This document shows, in pieces, positions 10,117 through 20,869 of a stretch of 64,000 nucleotides of DNA. A program made the position numbers and the translations under genes. The notes under the pieces are model-generated. The model searched no databases and was not told where the DNA came from. It saw nothing but the letters and a program-made list of their open reading frames with translations. Origin of the DNA: an uncultured Shewanella sp. (GTDB lineage Bacteria; Pseudomonadota; Gammaproteobacteria; Enterobacterales; Shewanellaceae); contig CANNEE010000009.1 of assembly GCA_947503555.1 (NCBI GenBank), positions 124,001 to 188,000 on the forward strand. The letters run 5' to 3'. Every line of letters begins with the position of its first letter. Within the stretch, counting starts at the first letter, position 1.

Positions 10117-10812
10117 TCAAGCGGCACTAGTACCGGCTACCACTCGTTTCCAACAGCGGTAAAGTAGGGTCACACTAATAGCTAACCATGCCATCACCCA
10201 AATCCATGCAGGGATCAGCGTCGCATTAGCCAACATAGCCGCATCGCCCCTATCTCCCATACCCAAGAGTACTGTCGGACTCGAGAGAGAATTAAGCAGC
10301 ACCATTAAAGCCACAATACGCAGCACACTGGTCAATACTCGGCTATGGCTCAATTTTAGTGGCAACACAAACAAGATAGCCAATGTCCCCATTATCGCCA
10401 TAGTAAGTAGATCTCTCGCCCAGAACAGTATGCTTACCAGAACTAATCCAGATAGCAGGGCAAAGCTCAGTCGTATGCCTCTAGCCCATGTCGCTAAATT
10501 AAATAACAGATAGCCCCACAGCGAGGCTCCAAAATAGCCGGCAAACCCTATGGCAACGACCCAGCCCCCCTGGCTATGACACACGCCAGCACCATTAGGA
10601 AACAGCTCAATATAGCTCACCATACCACCGGTTAATATAGTGGCAATACCATGACTAAGCTCATGGAAGAAGGTCTCTAACCAAACAAAAGGGACATTTA
10701 CAAAAGGCAATCGAGTAAGTACTAGAGCTAGCACGAGTTCGGCGATAAATTGACTTTTAGACAGACGAGTAAGGCTGGCCCTTGTAGAGGAGGTCGGGAT
10801 AGTCTCAGGCAT
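10117..10812 (-). CDS. M50-like membrane metalloprotease family protein
   Basis: A roughly 231-residue multi-pass membrane protein with the zinc motif HELSH in ETFFHELSHGIATILTGG, matching the peptidase M50B-like family. Six or so hydrophobic segments follow. The ATG at 10812 overlaps the stop of the upstream gene by eight bases, suggesting translational coupling; a GTG four codons earlier is also open. Substrate unknown. Confidence 0.75.
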   Translation of the reverse strand: MPETIPTSSTRASLTRLSKSQFIAELVLALVLTRLPFVNVPFVWLETFFHELSHGIATILTGGMVSYIELFPNGAGVCHSQGGWVVAIGFAGYFGASLWGYLLFNLATWARGIRLSFALLSGLVLVSILFWARDLLTMAIMGTLAILFVLPLKLSHSRVLTSVLRIVALMVLLNSLSSPTVLLGMGDRGDAAMLANATLIPAWIWVMAWLAISVTLLYRCWKRVVAGTSAA

Positions 10813-11167
10813 AGAGATCCACACCTACCATCTGTTGGATCTCTTCACGTTTTGCAGCATGCTGGGTTTGCAGATACACAGAAATGGCTCCGCGATGACC
10901 CTGAGTGTCTCTATCATACTCCACATGGGCATCTAACTTAGACTCGAGCTCCTGCTCGGACACAATGACATCTGTCGATTGTGAAGACTGGCGCTCTTTA
11001 TCCTGCTCTATTCCACTACGAGCTTGAACTGCTTTGGAGCCAGTTAATGGACTAACTTGAGTGCTCGCATCAATAGGGGCGCTCGGCAAAACAGCACGAT
11101 TAGACGCCACCGAGCTTGAAATACTCGGCGTTGTACTATCTGCTATATAAACACCACTTGTCTGCAT
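10805..11167 (-). CDS. Conserved hypothetical protein (120 aa)
   Basis: A small, Ser/Thr/Gln-rich, probably disordered cytoplasmic protein; the second half is charged (SEQELESKLDAHVEYDRD) and ends in a helix HAAKREEIQQMVGVDLYA. I do not recognise the N-terminal half. The last 40 residues resemble small flagellar/metalloprotease-associated proteins of Shewanella only loosely. Its stop overlaps the start of the M50-like gene, so the pair is an operon. Confidence 0.6.
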   Translation of the reverse strand: MQTSGVYIADSTTPSISSSVASNRAVLPSAPIDASTQVSPLTGSKAVQARSGIEQDKERQSSQSTDVIVSEQELESKLDAHVEYDRDTQGHRGAISVYLQTQHAAKREEIQQMVGVDLYA

Positions 11168-11284
11168 ACGATTGCTAAATTATCCCAATCTAACTGAGAA
11201 ACAAATAAAAGTCAGCTCAAACTAATCCAAGGGTTGAGCAAGTCCAATTTATCACTTGCCCAACTATTAGTATAGCCCGGCGCC

Positions 11285-11998
11285 CTACTCACGACCTGGC
11301 AGTTTCTTCCATGTCACAGTATCGCGTAAATAAACAGGGCTAAGCTGCTCTACATCGGTCGCTAAACCCAGCTTTGCATCGCGATTCGCTAGGGCTAACA
11401 TGGCTTCTGCTGTAGGGAACTTGGCCGCTTCAATAAGGCTCATGGAGCCCACTAACTCACCATAGGCATCAAAACCGGTTCCACAGGCATGAAGCTCAGC
11501 GCAAATTAAACCTGAATTGAGTAGCACTTCTGGCGCACTCACATGCTCCTCGCCCACTAATGTTGCTAAACCGTCAAGGTTTTTGTAGTGACCCCAATAG
11601 ATCTCGCCCATTCTGGCATCGATGGCCGCAATGACCTCTTTCGCCCCTGCTTTATCTATTGCTAGCTGCGCCATAGCAGCCAAAGTCGATATACCAATCA
11701 CGGGCAGATCTTGCCCTAGTGCTAAACCTTGAGTCATACTGGTACAGATACGAATACCGGTAAAACTACCAGGGCCGCGACCATAGGCAATAAGATCTAC
11801 TTTATTCAGCCCTATACCTGCACTTTCTAATACCTGTTGCACCATAGGTAATAGTCGCTGACTGTGCTCGCGAGGCGCATCGGCTTGCTCGGCAAAGACT
11901 TTCTCCTCAAAAGATAGTCCCACAGAGCAAGACTCTGTGCAGGTATCTAGTGCCAAAATTGTCAGCGGCTCTGAGGCCGATTGTAAATCGTTTTTCAT
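11285..11998 (-). CDS. tsaB: tRNA threonylcarbamoyladenosine biosynthesis protein TsaB
   Basis: A 237-residue ASKHA-fold protein that scaffolds TsaD and TsaE during t6A37 modification of ANN-decoding tRNAs. Motifs: LALDTCTESCSVGL at the N-terminus and the very typical YGRGPGSFTGIRICTS. The C-terminal LSPVYLRDTVTWKK is also a family mark. Length matches E. coli TsaB (231). The start ATG gives MKNDLQSASEPLTILALD. Confidence 0.95.
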   Translation of the reverse strand: MKNDLQSASEPLTILALDTCTESCSVGLSFEEKVFAEQADAPREHSQRLLPMVQQVLESAGIGLNKVDLIAYGRGPGSFTGIRICTSMTQGLALGQDLPVIGISTLAAMAQLAIDKAGAKEVIAAIDARMGEIYWGHYKNLDGLATLVGEEHVSAPEVLLNSGLICAELHACGTGFDAYGELVGSMSLIEAAKFPTAEAMLALANRDAKLGLATDVEQLSPVYLRDTVTWKKLPGRE

Positions 11999-12249
11999 CT
12001 ACCAAACCAAATTCAAATTAACTGATTAATGGATAAATGTCACAACACCACGGCAATCGCTTTAGCTTATCAAAGTCATATCACGATTAACTAAGGGCTA
12101 TTAGCGAAGAACTATTAGCAAATGGCAATTCGCAAAATACATTTATCCCATCTCAAGGGTGAGCAATTTTGCCTGTATCCTAGCGCCTTAGCAATACAAC
12201 TAACTCAATTATTCGATATAAAATAAACGGCCAATTAAAGCCGTATCAT

Positions 12250-14208
12250 TCAACATTGCTCAAGTAAGGCAATGGCTTTGTTAAGATCGCGAGTACGAGC
12301 CATAGGCGGTAAAGAAGTGAGGAAAGCTTGACCATAGGGGCGATTAACGATGCGGTTGTCACAAAGAATGAGTACACCTTTATCTCTCTCATCTCGAATA
12401 AGTCGGCCAACGCCCTGCTTTAACGCGATAATCGCTTGGGGCAGCGACACCTGCATAAAAGGGTCTTGCCCTCTGTGCTGTGCCAACTCAGCTCTAGCAC
12501 GATATAAAGGGTCATCGGGTGATACAAAGGGCAGCTTATCGATAATGACACAGCTTAATAATTTGCCCCGCACATCCACTCCTTCCCAAAACGCACCTGT
12601 ACCTAACAGCACAGCATTACCGAGTTGGCGAAACTTCTTTAACAAGCCTTGTTTACTATCTTGCCCTTGAACCAATAAAGGATAATGCAAGCGTGTGCTT
12701 AGCTCTCTCGCGACCAGTGATAACATGCTGTGGCTGGTAAAAAGTACAAAGGTGCGCCCCTTGGCGGCATGACTCGCTTTTAAGCAAATCTCCACCATCT
12801 GCTTTACCGTAGCGGCTTTATGATTCACATTCGCCAGCTCACGGGGTACACACAGCAGCGACTGGTTAGCATAATCAAACGGGCTATCTAAAATCAGTTG
12901 CTCGGCGTCCTGCATCGCTAATTCATTAGCAAACAAACTCAGACTGCGATTCACCTGAAGCGTCGCCGAGGTGAAAATCCAGCTGGTTTGCTTAGTAAAT
13001 AACTGTTCACACTCTTTCGCCACATTCATGGGCGATAAGCGTAAGGTCAAAAAATGGGTGCCGTAGTCGATACTGTAGGCCGCTTGGCTATTTTCACAAT
13101 GAAAAAATACCTCAAGCTTACTGATGAGCTCCACGACTTGCTCTAAGGCTAAATCTAACTCATCACTACGCCCCACATGAGCCTGCATTACAGCCTTAAG
13201 GGCATTAAGCTCCTCCACTATCGCCCATGACGCCATGGCTATCTCTTTAATCCCCATAGCTCGGCGCCAATCGGACTCACCATAGGCAAAGAGTAAATTT
13301 TGCCAGTCACTAAGTTTTTGTAAGCAGCGCTGACTAAAACTTTCGAGCTGTCCAGTATCTTTCAGCTCTTGCTGGTAAATAGCCAAGATATGCTGCAGCA
13401 GATGATTAATGCTCTTACTGCCACATTGCTGGCCAAAGTAACTAATGGCGATATCGGGTAGCAGGTGAGCCTCATCAAACACAACCACATCGGCATCGGG
13501 CAGCAGCTCAGCAAAACCAGTTTCTTTAAGTTGAGTATCGGCGAAAAACAGATGGTGATTTATGACGCTAATCCTTGCTTCCATCGCCCGTAACCTTGCC
13601 TTGCGAGTAAAACAGGCTTCATAGGCCTCACACTTCTTACCAATACAGGTCTCTTTGGTACTGCGAATATGAACAAGTGCAGGCGAGTCTTCTGCCACTG
13701 AGGTTAGCCCGCCAAAATCGCCATCTTTAGTGATCCCTGCCCACTGGTTAATTTTAAGCAGGTCATCCAGTACGCGAGCATCGACACTCGAGGCTTCCAT
13801 CATCTGCTTATCTAACCGATATTGACATAAATAGTTGCTGCGACCTTTTAGCAGCGCTAAACGCGGCGCCATATCCAACATATCGAGCAGTGCGGGTAGA
13901 TCCTTATAGAACAGCTGTTCCTGCAGGTTTTTACTGCCAGTGCTGATAATCACTTGCTTGCCACTGAGCAGCGCAGGAATGAGATAAGCAAAGGTTTTAC
14001 CTACACCAGTTCCCGCTTCCAGAATCAAATTCCCTTTTTTGGCAACGGCCTTACTAACAGCTAAAGCCATGTCCAGTTGTGGCTGACGCACACTAAAGCC
14101 TCGCACATGACGCGCAAGCGGACCTTCAGCAGAAAAGCAATTTTGCACCTCCCTACTCAACCGAGTGACCGAGCTTGGAAATAGTGATGCCGATGAGCGA
14201 ATGGACAA
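12250..14208 (-). CDS. yoaA: DinG/YoaA family ATP-dependent DNA helicase
   Basis: A 652-residue XPD-like superfamily 2 helicase with iron-sulfur cluster. Walker A is EAGTGVGKTFAYL, the DEAH box is VVFDEAHLLPD, and the cluster cysteines are visible in TCIGKKCEAYEAC plus an upstream NYLCQYR. Motif VI is QGVGRLIRDERDKGVL. YoaA works with HolC in replication-fork repair in E. coli. The frame starts with TTG at 14208; the family core begins near SAEGPLARHVRGF, so a shorter start is possible. Confidence 0.9.
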   Translation of the reverse strand: MSIRSSASLFPSSVTRLSREVQNCFSAEGPLARHVRGFSVRQPQLDMALAVSKAVAKKGNLILEAGTGVGKTFAYLIPALLSGKQVIISTGSKNLQEQLFYKDLPALLDMLDMAPRLALLKGRSNYLCQYRLDKQMMEASSVDARVLDDLLKINQWAGITKDGDFGGLTSVAEDSPALVHIRSTKETCIGKKCEAYEACFTRKARLRAMEARISVINHHLFFADTQLKETGFAELLPDADVVVFDEAHLLPDIAISYFGQQCGSKSINHLLQHILAIYQQELKDTGQLESFSQRCLQKLSDWQNLLFAYGESDWRRAMGIKEIAMASWAIVEELNALKAVMQAHVGRSDELDLALEQVVELISKLEVFFHCENSQAAYSIDYGTHFLTLRLSPMNVAKECEQLFTKQTSWIFTSATLQVNRSLSLFANELAMQDAEQLILDSPFDYANQSLLCVPRELANVNHKAATVKQMVEICLKASHAAKGRTFVLFTSHSMLSLVARELSTRLHYPLLVQGQDSKQGLLKKFRQLGNAVLLGTGAFWEGVDVRGKLLSCVIIDKLPFVSPDDPLYRARAELAQHRGQDPFMQVSLPQAIIALKQGVGRLIRDERDKGVLILCDNRIVNRPYGQAFLTSLPPMARTRDLNKAIALLEQC

Positions 14209-14422
14209 GAGTAGACCTAATAGAGAGTAAAACTACACTAGGAGCATTATCTCTTTTATCCGCAACTAATTACAAGGCAGGTAAACCTTAGACAAGCACC
14301 ATACCTAACTTAAGGCATCAATTGGCTAGGCCTTAAGTGATTTACAAGCACTATACATAGCAGCTGGAAATGGTACATTAGGCTGGTTTGAGTTGTTCCA
14401 GGTAGTACTCTAAGGAATTGTT

Positions 14423-14944
14423 TTGCATAAAAACGCTGGTTTTACCCTGATTGAGCTTGTGATTGTCGTTATCGTTTTGTCACTACTTGCCATAGTTGCT
14501 GCACCAAAATTGATCAATATGTCCAACGATGCTCGCCTTTCCTCCTTAGAAACTATGATGGGAGCGATGAAAAGCGGCGCTAAGATGATCCACACTAAAG
14601 CCGTGATTGACAACAAAACCTTCGGCAGCGACAGCCTTACATTGGACAGTGCCAATGTCAGCCTGCATAGCGGTTATCCTGTAGGAAACTGGATGCAGGG
14701 TATTCGCTATATCGTCAATCTCGATACCGTCTACTTCTCAAATCGCAATGCTAAATGTCAATCTGATTGGTGTGGTATGGGTAATCAAAGAAGTATTCCA
14801 AGCGGAGTATCTACACCAGCACCAGGTCGAATCGGTAAAGTATTCCCTCGCGGTTATAGCTGGAACGACGAATGCGGTGTTTATTATCTCAACCCAGAAA
14901 ATGGCGAAGCGCCAACAATTGGATTAGAAACTAGCGATTGTTAA
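14423..14944 (+). CDS. Type IV pilin-like (MSHA-type) prepilin
   Basis: A 173-residue prepilin with a very short leader and the class III cleavage/methylation signature NAGFTLIELVIVVIVLSLLA; prepilin peptidase would cut after Gly. The hydrophobic helix is followed by a globular domain with five Cys residues, including CQSDWC and DECGVYYLN near the end, which may form disulfides. The start is TTG with AAGGAA six bases upstream. It stands alone, between yoaA and the his operon, with no other pilus genes in view. Similar to MshA-like minor pilins; the exact system is not known. Confidence 0.8.
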   Translation: MHKNAGFTLIELVIVVIVLSLLAIVAAPKLINMSNDARLSSLETMMGAMKSGAKMIHTKAVIDNKTFGSDSLTLDSANVSLHSGYPVGNWMQGIRYIVNLDTVYFSNRNAKCQSDWCGMGNQRSIPSGVSTPAPGRIGKVFPRGYSWNDECGVYYLNPENGEAPTIGLETSDC

Positions 14945-15483
14945 TATATTCGCAGATAAAATTAACGATTCCATAAACTTTTGCTGCCCACTCAAATGAT
15001 GAACAATCAAGCTTTCATCGATGGCTACTCCGCTGTTTTAGCCAAACCATTTGGTTAAGCACCTGGCTCATTGAGAGCAAGCCACATTACATTCATGACA
15101 ACACTACAAAGCAGTAATAGCCTAATTTAAAGCGACTTAGTGTAAATAAGGCATCCTATCCTTTGCCATTAGGCAATAATTCGACTAGGGATCACCCGCG
15201 TTTTTCTTGAGCGAGCCACATTATCCACATAAACAAACAACAAGCTAAAACCCAACCCCTGCAAAAAGAAAAATGCTAATCAATATCGTAAAAAATGTGA
15301 CAAAAACATGAATAATCCTCAGTGTCCCAAATTGGTGGTTGCAAAAGCGTAGAAAAGCGGATAAGGTGAAAAACAGTTAAATATTCATGCAGCAATTTGT
15401 AAGACGTATTCAAAATAGATAAAGAGTACGCAAACTGAATGAATAAATATTATTTCCAAAAAAAGTATTTAGGAAAACAGAAC
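14945..15483 (+). other. Gene-free interval upstream of the his leader
   Basis: No convincing coding frame was found in these roughly 540 bases. The right third (from about 15340) is AT-rich and must carry the his operon promoter, as it directly precedes the his leader peptide; I cannot fix a single -35/-10 pair with confidence. Confidence 0.5.
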
Positions 15484-15531
15484 ATGATACAGCTTTCGAA
15501 CCTTATTCATCGTCATCACCATAAGCGGTAG
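15484..15531 (+). CDS. hisL: his operon leader peptide
   Basis: A 15-residue leader reading MIQLSNLIHRHHHKR with four histidine codons in a cluster of five (CAT CGT CAT CAC CAT). It is followed immediately by alternative hairpins and a terminator. This is the classical arrangement by which scarce charged tRNA-His stalls the ribosome and permits transcription into the his genes. Too short for ordinary gene callers. It fits the his genes 190 bases downstream. Confidence 0.93.
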   Translation: MIQLSNLIHRHHHKR

Positions 15532-15620
15532 CCTTCGGAAGCTCACTGCCGAAGGTCTATACCTTCCGGCGGATGATTAAATATCAAAAACCCCTGGAAG
15601 GAATTCCAGGGGTTTTTTAG
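15532..15620 (+). promoter_or_regulatory. his attenuator
   Basis: After the leader, CCTTCGG and CCGAAGG (about 15533-15557) can form a pause hairpin and overlap CCTTCCGG further on, giving the mutually exclusive structures of an attenuator. The terminator proper is CCCCTGGAA / TTCCAGGGG at 15591-15612 with a T run to 15618. It lies about 100 bases before hisG. Confidence 0.88.
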
Positions 15621-15717
15621 TTTCTGAGCTAAATTTACCCCAAGGCGAAAAAAGAAACACATCTGTAATTAACGGTTTTATATAGATTTATCAATTTTGA
15701 ACACATGGGGAAGAGTT

Positions 15718-16629
15718 ATGCCAGATCAAAGCAGAGAGTCAAACAGATTACGTATTGCGATTCAAAAGTCAGGTCGCCTATCAAAAGAATCAATGAAACT
15801 GCTCGCAAGCTGCGGCATCAAGTTCAATATCAATGAGCAACGACTTATTGCTCACTGTGATAATCTTCCCATCGATCTGCTTAGAGTACGCGATGATGAT
15901 ATTCCAGGCCTAGTAATGGACGGCGTTGTTGATCTTGGCTTTATCGGTGAAAACGTACTTGAAGAGGAGCAGATTGAGCGTCAACGTTTAGACAAGCCTT
16001 CAAGTTGCCGTAAGCTTAGACAACTCGACTTCGGAGCCTGTCGTCTATCTATCGCCGTACCTACCGAGTTCAGCTACGACAGCGCCGCTTCACTTGAAGG
16101 CCTGCGTATTGCCACTTCCTACCCTAATCTGCTGCGCCGTTATATGCAGGAGAAAGGCATCAGCTATCGCGATTGTATGCTTAAAGGCTCGGTAGAAGTC
16201 GCGCCACGTGCCGGACTTGCCGATGGTATCTGCGATCTTGTCTCCACTGGCGCCACCCTTGAAGCCAACGGCCTGTATGAAACCGAAGTCATCTATCGCT
16301 CTACCGCCTGCCTTATTCAATCAGAGCAGGAGCAAACGCCTGGCAAACAAGCGCTTATCGATAAAATCCTCTCTCGCATCAATGGGGTAACTCGCGCTAA
16401 AGAAAGTAAATACATTTTGCTACACGCACCGACCGACACCCTAGAGCGAATAGTTAATCTTCTACCAGGCGCTGAAAACCCAACGATTTTACCGTTAAAA
16501 GACGATCAAAGCCGAGTCGCAATTCACGCGGTCAGCACAGAAGATCTCTTCTGGGATACCATGGAAGAGCTTACCGAACTTGGCGCGAGCTCGATCCTAG
16601 TCATGCCGATTGAAAAGATGATGGGGTAA
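15718..16629 (+). CDS. hisG: ATP phosphoribosyltransferase HisG
   Basis: First enzyme of histidine synthesis, joining ATP and PRPP; feedback-inhibited by histidine. About 303 residues, the long form with C-terminal regulatory domain ([20 protein letters not shown]). Motifs include [11 protein letters not shown] and [15 protein letters not shown]. The ATG at 15718 is preceded by GGGGAAGAG at a good distance and gives [15 protein letters not shown]; an upstream TTG at 15697 in the same frame has no such support. hisD follows four bases after the stop. Confidence 0.96.
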   Translation: MPDQSRESNRLRIAIQKSGRLSKESMKLLASCGIKFNINEQRLIAHCDNLPIDLLRVRDDDIPGLVMDGVVDLGFIGENVLEEEQIERQRLDKPSSCRKLRQLDFGACRLSIAVPTEFSYDSAASLEGLRIATSYPNLLRRYMQEKGISYRDCMLKGSVEVAPRAGLADGICDLVSTGATLEANGLYETEVIYRSTACLIQSEQEQTPGKQALIDKILSRINGVTRAKESKYILLHAPTDTLERIVNLLPGAENPTILPLKDDQSRVAIHAVSTEDLFWDTMEELTELGASSILVMPIEKMMG

Positions 16630-16633
16630 GGCC

Positions 16634-17935
16634 ATGCAAACGCTAGATTGGAACAGCCTGAATATAGATGAGCAGCAAGCAGCGCTTAAACGCTCCCCTC
16701 TCGTTGGCGATAGTCAGCTTGAAGCCAATGTTAGTGACATTCTTGCTAAGGTCAAGGCAGAGGGAGATAGTGCGATACTGGCCTTTAATCAGCAATTCGA
16801 TGGCGTCAAGCTGAACGAGCTCAAACTGAGTAAAGCAGAGATTAACGCCGGCTGTGAAGCCGTGAGCGACGAGTTAAAACAGGCCATTAGTCAAGCCATC
16901 GACAATATCGAGCGTTTTCATCAGGCTCAAGCCTTTTCTAGCGTCGATATTGAAACACAATCGGGTGTACGCTGTGAGCTAAGATCTGAAGCAATTGAAA
17001 AGGTCGGCCTCTATATACCTGGTGGCAGTGCGCCGCTGATTTCAACCGTGCTTATGCTAGCCCTGCCAGCAAAAATAGCTGGCTGTGTCTTAAAAGTACT
17101 AGTAAGCCCACCACCAATCGATAACGCCATTATCTATGCGGCTAACGCCTGCGGTATAGACGAAATCTATCAAGTCGGCGGCGCACAAGCTATAGCCGCC
17201 CTCGCCTTTGGCAGCCAAAGCATACCTAAAGTCGATAAAATCTTTGGCCCAGGCAACCGCTATGTTACCGAAGCTAAACGACAAGTTTCTCAAGATAGCG
17301 ACTCTGTCGTGAGCATAGATATGCCAGCAGGCCCCTCTGAAGTATTAGTAATTGCCGACGAAACAGCGAATGCTGATTTTATCGCCGCCGATCTGCTCTC
17401 CCAAGCTGAGCACGGCCCAGACTCTCAGGTCATGCTAGTAACCAACAGCAAAGAGACAGCACAAGCGGTAGACAAGGCGCTTGCTAAACAACTGGCCGCA
17501 CTACCACGTCAAGATGTGGCCAAACAAGCCCTTGAATGCAGCCGCAGCTTAATTGTCGATGATATGACTCAAGCCGCCCAGGTATCCAATCTCTATGGCC
17601 CAGAGCACCTAATTATTCAGACCAAAACCCCAAGAGAAGTGCTTAATCATATTCGCGCAGCAGGTTCAGTATTTTTAGGGGCCTATACTCCAGAGTCTGT
17701 CGGTGATTATGCCAGTGGTACTAACCATGTACTGCCAACCTATGGCTATAGCCGCTCGGTGTCCAGTTTGTCGCTGGCTGATTTTTGTCGCCGCTTCACG
17801 GTACAAGAGCTCACCGCCAAGGGGCTTGCCAATATAGGATATGCTGTGATGACCATAGCGGCCGCAGAGCAGCTCGATGCCCATAAAAATGCAGTCGCAC
17901 TACGTCTTGAGCAAATTCGCTCAGAGCAAATGTAA
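16634..17935 (+). CDS. hisD: Histidinol dehydrogenase HisD
   Basis: A 433-residue zinc enzyme that oxidises histidinol to histidine in two NAD+ steps. Motifs: EKVGLYIPGGSAPLIST, KIFGPGNRYVTEAKRQV, DMPAGPSEVLVIAD and QAEHGPDSQ with metal-site residues, and GTNHVLPT. It lies four bases after hisG and about 90 before hisC within the operon. Length is that of the E. coli enzyme. Confidence 0.97.
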   Translation: MQTLDWNSLNIDEQQAALKRSPLVGDSQLEANVSDILAKVKAEGDSAILAFNQQFDGVKLNELKLSKAEINAGCEAVSDELKQAISQAIDNIERFHQAQAFSSVDIETQSGVRCELRSEAIEKVGLYIPGGSAPLISTVLMLALPAKIAGCVLKVLVSPPPIDNAIIYAANACGIDEIYQVGGAQAIAALAFGSQSIPKVDKIFGPGNRYVTEAKRQVSQDSDSVVSIDMPAGPSEVLVIADETANADFIAADLLSQAEHGPDSQVMLVTNSKETAQAVDKALAKQLAALPRQDVAKQALECSRSLIVDDMTQAAQVSNLYGPEHLIIQTKTPREVLNHIRAAGSVFLGAYTPESVGDYASGTNHVLPTYGYSRSVSSLSLADFCRRFTVQELTAKGLANIGYAVMTIAAAEQLDAHKNAVALRLEQIRSEQM

Positions 17936-18024
17936 GCTATGTATTTGAACATAAGTATCGTCCCAAACAATTGACTCTGAATTTGAGCAATAAGAAGCAG
18001 AATAGAATAAAAGGAAGCAGCTTA

Positions 18025-19146
18025 ATGACACTATGCCCAGCAAGCAGCCCCATCGAGTCGATTAAGACGAACTCGGCAACGACAGCTGAGCAATCGATTG
18101 AACTTGCCAAGCGTCTTGCAAGGCCTGAGCTACTAGAACTTGTCCCCTATGAATCGGCAAGGCGCTTAGGCGGCGATGGCGAAATCTGGATTAATGCCAA
18201 CGAATCCCCCTTTAACAATACGCAAGTGGAGAGCATTAACCGTTATCCAGAATGTCAGCCACCTGAGCTGATTGAAGCCTATGCCAATTATGCAGGCCTC
18301 GACGCGACTCAAGTAGTTTGTGGTCGCGGCGCAGATGAAGCCATCGAACTGATTATTCGCACCTTCTGTATTCCTGCAAAGGATAAAATCGCCATCTTTG
18401 GCCCCACCTATGGCATGTACGCCATTAGCGCTGCCACCTATAACGTGGGAGTGCGTGAGCTAAGCTTAACCGACAACTATCAGCTACCTGAAAAATTCGC
18501 CAGCAAGCTTGCCGATGTCAAAGTGGTATTTATCTGTAACCCTAATAATCCCACTGGCACAGTCATTGATAAAGCGGCACTTGAATCTAGCATTCAAGAG
18601 CTCAGCAATAAGATAGTGGTTATTGATGAAGCCTATATTGAGTTTTGCCCTGAGCTCAGCTGCGCCGATCTGATTAATCGCTATCCTAATCTTGTGGTAT
18701 TGCGCACCCTGTCTAAAGCTTTTGCATTAGCAGGGGCTAGGTGTGGCTTCATGCTCGCCAATCGCGGCATTATCGATATGGTGATGCGCGTTATCGCGCC
18801 TTACCCTGTCAGTGCACCAGTAGCACAAATCGCCAGCGACAGCTTAAGCACCCAAGGCATTACTCGCATGCAAACCCAAGTTGAGCAGCTAAAAAATCAG
18901 GGTAATCGCCTTAGCCAAGCACTTAAGGCGCTTGATATTAGGGTACTTGATGCCAATGGCAATTACCTGTTAGCCGAGTTTAGCGAAGGTCAGCTTAGCC
19001 AAGTTAAAACAGCCCTCATTAATGCAGGCATAGTCGCTCGCAGCTATAAGGATGCGAGGCTGGCTAACTTTATTCGCTTTAGCTTCAGCGATGAAAATGA
19101 CACCAATAAATTAATTTCAACCCTACAAGCAGCATTAGCCCAATAG
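18025..19146 (+). CDS. hisC: Histidinol-phosphate aminotransferase HisC
   Basis: A PLP-dependent class II aminotransferase of about 373 residues that makes histidinol phosphate from imidazole acetol phosphate. Substrate motif NANESPF, cofactor segments [10 protein letters not shown] and VIDEAYIEF, and the PLP lysine in [15 protein letters not shown] are all present. An open frame with a TTG at 17971 exists, but AAGGAAG about eight bases before ATG 18025 supports the shorter start, which fits the family. Confidence 0.96.
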   Translation: MTLCPASSPIESIKTNSATTAEQSIELAKRLARPELLELVPYESARRLGGDGEIWINANESPFNNTQVESINRYPECQPPELIEAYANYAGLDATQVVCGRGADEAIELIIRTFCIPAKDKIAIFGPTYGMYAISAATYNVGVRELSLTDNYQLPEKFASKLADVKVVFICNPNNPTGTVIDKAALESSIQELSNKIVVIDEAYIEFCPELSCADLINRYPNLVVLRTLSKAFALAGARCGFMLANRGIIDMVMRVIAPYPVSAPVAQIASDSLSTQGITRMQTQVEQLKNQGNRLSQALKALDIRVLDANGNYLLAEFSEGQLSQVKTALINAGIVARSYKDARLANFIRFSFSDENDTNKLISTLQAALAQ

Positions 19147-19163
19147 CGGTAAAGGTGACAAGA

Positions 19164-20231
19164 ATGACACAAAAAATCCTCTTTATTGATCGTGATGGCA
19201 CCTTAGTTGTCGAGCCGCCAGTCGATAAGCAGCTAGATAAACTGTCAAAGTTAGAATTTGAGCCACAGGTGATCCCTGCACTACTCAAACTTCAAGGTGC
19301 AGGCTATAAGCTTGTGATGGTGAGCAACCAAGATGGTTTAGGCACTCCATCGTTTCCTCAGGACGATTTCGATGCCCCCCATAATATGATGATGCAGATT
19401 TTTGAGAGCCAAGGTGTGGTGTTTGATGATGTGCTTATCTGCCCTCACTTTGACGATGAAAACTGTAGCTGTCGTAAACCTAAACTAGGGCTAGTTAAAG
19501 ATTATCTGACTGCGGGCAAGGTCGACTTTACCCAATCTGCGGTAATTGGTGATAGAGCCACAGATATGGGGCTGGCCGATGCTATGGGCGTCAAAGGCTT
19601 TCAATATCACCCAGAATATCTTAACTGGGACGCTATCTGTAAAGCGCTGCTCAGTAAAGGGCGCCAAGCCGAGGTCACTCGCACTACCAAAGAAACTGAT
19701 ATCAAAGTGAATATCGATCTCGACGACAACAGCAAGGGCGAGATAGACACTGGCATAGGTTTTTTCGATCATATGCTAGATCAAATCGCTACCCACGCCG
19801 CCTTCAAGCTAGACGTCGCTGTCAATGGCGATCTCGAAATTGACGACCACCACTCAGTCGAAGACACTGCATTAGCCATAGGCGATGCCCTGCGCCAAGC
19901 CCTTGGTGATAAGCGCGGCATTGGCCGCTTTGGTTTTAGTCTGCCTATGGATGAAGCCAACGCTCAATGTTTATTAGATCTGTCCGGTCGCGCCTATACC
20001 AAGTTCGATGCCGAATTTAACCGCGAAATGGTGGGTGAAATGGCCACAGAGATGGTGCCTCACTTCTTCCGCTCCTTTGCCGATGGTTTACGCTGCACTC
20101 TGCATGTTTCAACATCTGGGGATAACGATCACCACAAGGTTGAGAGTCTATTTAAGGTGCTAGGCCGTGCCCTGCGCCAAGCGGTCAAAGTAGAGGGCGA
20201 TGAGCTGCCATCGAGTAAGGGGGTGCTATGA
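19164..20231 (+). CDS. hisB: Bifunctional histidinol-phosphatase / imidazoleglycerol-phosphate dehydratase HisB
   Basis: About 355 residues with both domains. The N-terminal HAD phosphatase shows [12 protein letters not shown] and zinc-site residues in [14 protein letters not shown]; the C-terminal dehydratase has [21 protein letters not shown] and [12 protein letters not shown]. The fused form is typical of enteric and Shewanella his operons. AAAGGTGA before ATG 19164 supports this start over the GTG at 19155. The stop overlaps hisH by four bases. Confidence 0.97.
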   Translation: MTQKILFIDRDGTLVVEPPVDKQLDKLSKLEFEPQVIPALLKLQGAGYKLVMVSNQDGLGTPSFPQDDFDAPHNMMMQIFESQGVVFDDVLICPHFDDENCSCRKPKLGLVKDYLTAGKVDFTQSAVIGDRATDMGLADAMGVKGFQYHPEYLNWDAICKALLSKGRQAEVTRTTKETDIKVNIDLDDNSKGEIDTGIGFFDHMLDQIATHAAFKLDVAVNGDLEIDDHHSVEDTALAIGDALRQALGDKRGIGRFGFSLPMDEANAQCLLDLSGRAYTKFDAEFNREMVGEMATEMVPHFFRSFADGLRCTLHVSTSGDNDHHKVESLFKVLGRALRQAVKVEGDELPSSKGVL

Positions 20232-20869
20232 GGACCACTGCCTCTACTGTAATTATCGATACAGGTTGCGCCAACTTAAGCTCAGTGCGCTACGCCTTTG
20301 AGCGCTTAAAGGCCGATGTGCTGGTGACAGACGATCCAACTAGTATTAAGCAGGCCGACCGAGTCGTCTTGCCTGGGGTTGGCAGTGCTGGTGCCGCCAT
20401 GGCATCCCTTAAAGAAAAAGGGCTTATTGAGCTTATTCAGAACCTGACTCAACCCGTGCTAGGTGTATGCCTTGGCATGCAGATGCTAACGGCGCTATCG
20501 AAAGAGCGCGGTACTCAAAACGAGGATTGTCAATGCCTTGGGCTCATACCCATCACTATCGAAGAGCTTGATAGCCAAGGTCAGCCGCTACCCCACATGG
20601 GATGGAACCAGCTTAAGGTATCCGATCACCCGTTATTTGCGGGTATTGCCGATGGCAGCTATGTCTACTTTGTCCATAGCTACCGCGCACCTCAATCAGA
20701 TTTCACCATTGCCGAGTGTGATTATGGCGAAACCTTTAGCGCCGCCATTGCCAAGGACAACTTTATGGGAGTGCAATTTCACCCTGAGAAAAGCGCCGCT
20801 GTAGGCGCCCAAATTCTAAGTAACTTTCTAAAAATGAATAATAAAGCACAGCAAGGGGACGAGGCATGA
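20228..20869 (+). CDS. hisH: Imidazole glycerol phosphate synthase, glutaminase subunit HisH
   Basis: A 213-residue class I glutaminase that supplies ammonia to HisF. The nucleophile Cys is in GVCLGMQML, and the His/Glu of the triad in [10 protein letters not shown]. The ATG overlaps the hisB stop by four bases and its own stop overlaps hisA by four, showing tight translational coupling. Mid-operon. Confidence 0.97.
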   Translation: MRTTASTVIIDTGCANLSSVRYAFERLKADVLVTDDPTSIKQADRVVLPGVGSAGAAMASLKEKGLIELIQNLTQPVLGVCLGMQMLTALSKERGTQNEDCQCLGLIPITIEELDSQGQPLPHMGWNQLKVSDHPLFAGIADGSYVYFVHSYRAPQSDFTIAECDYGETFSAAIAKDNFMGVQFHPEKSAAVGAQILSNFLKMNNKAQQGDEA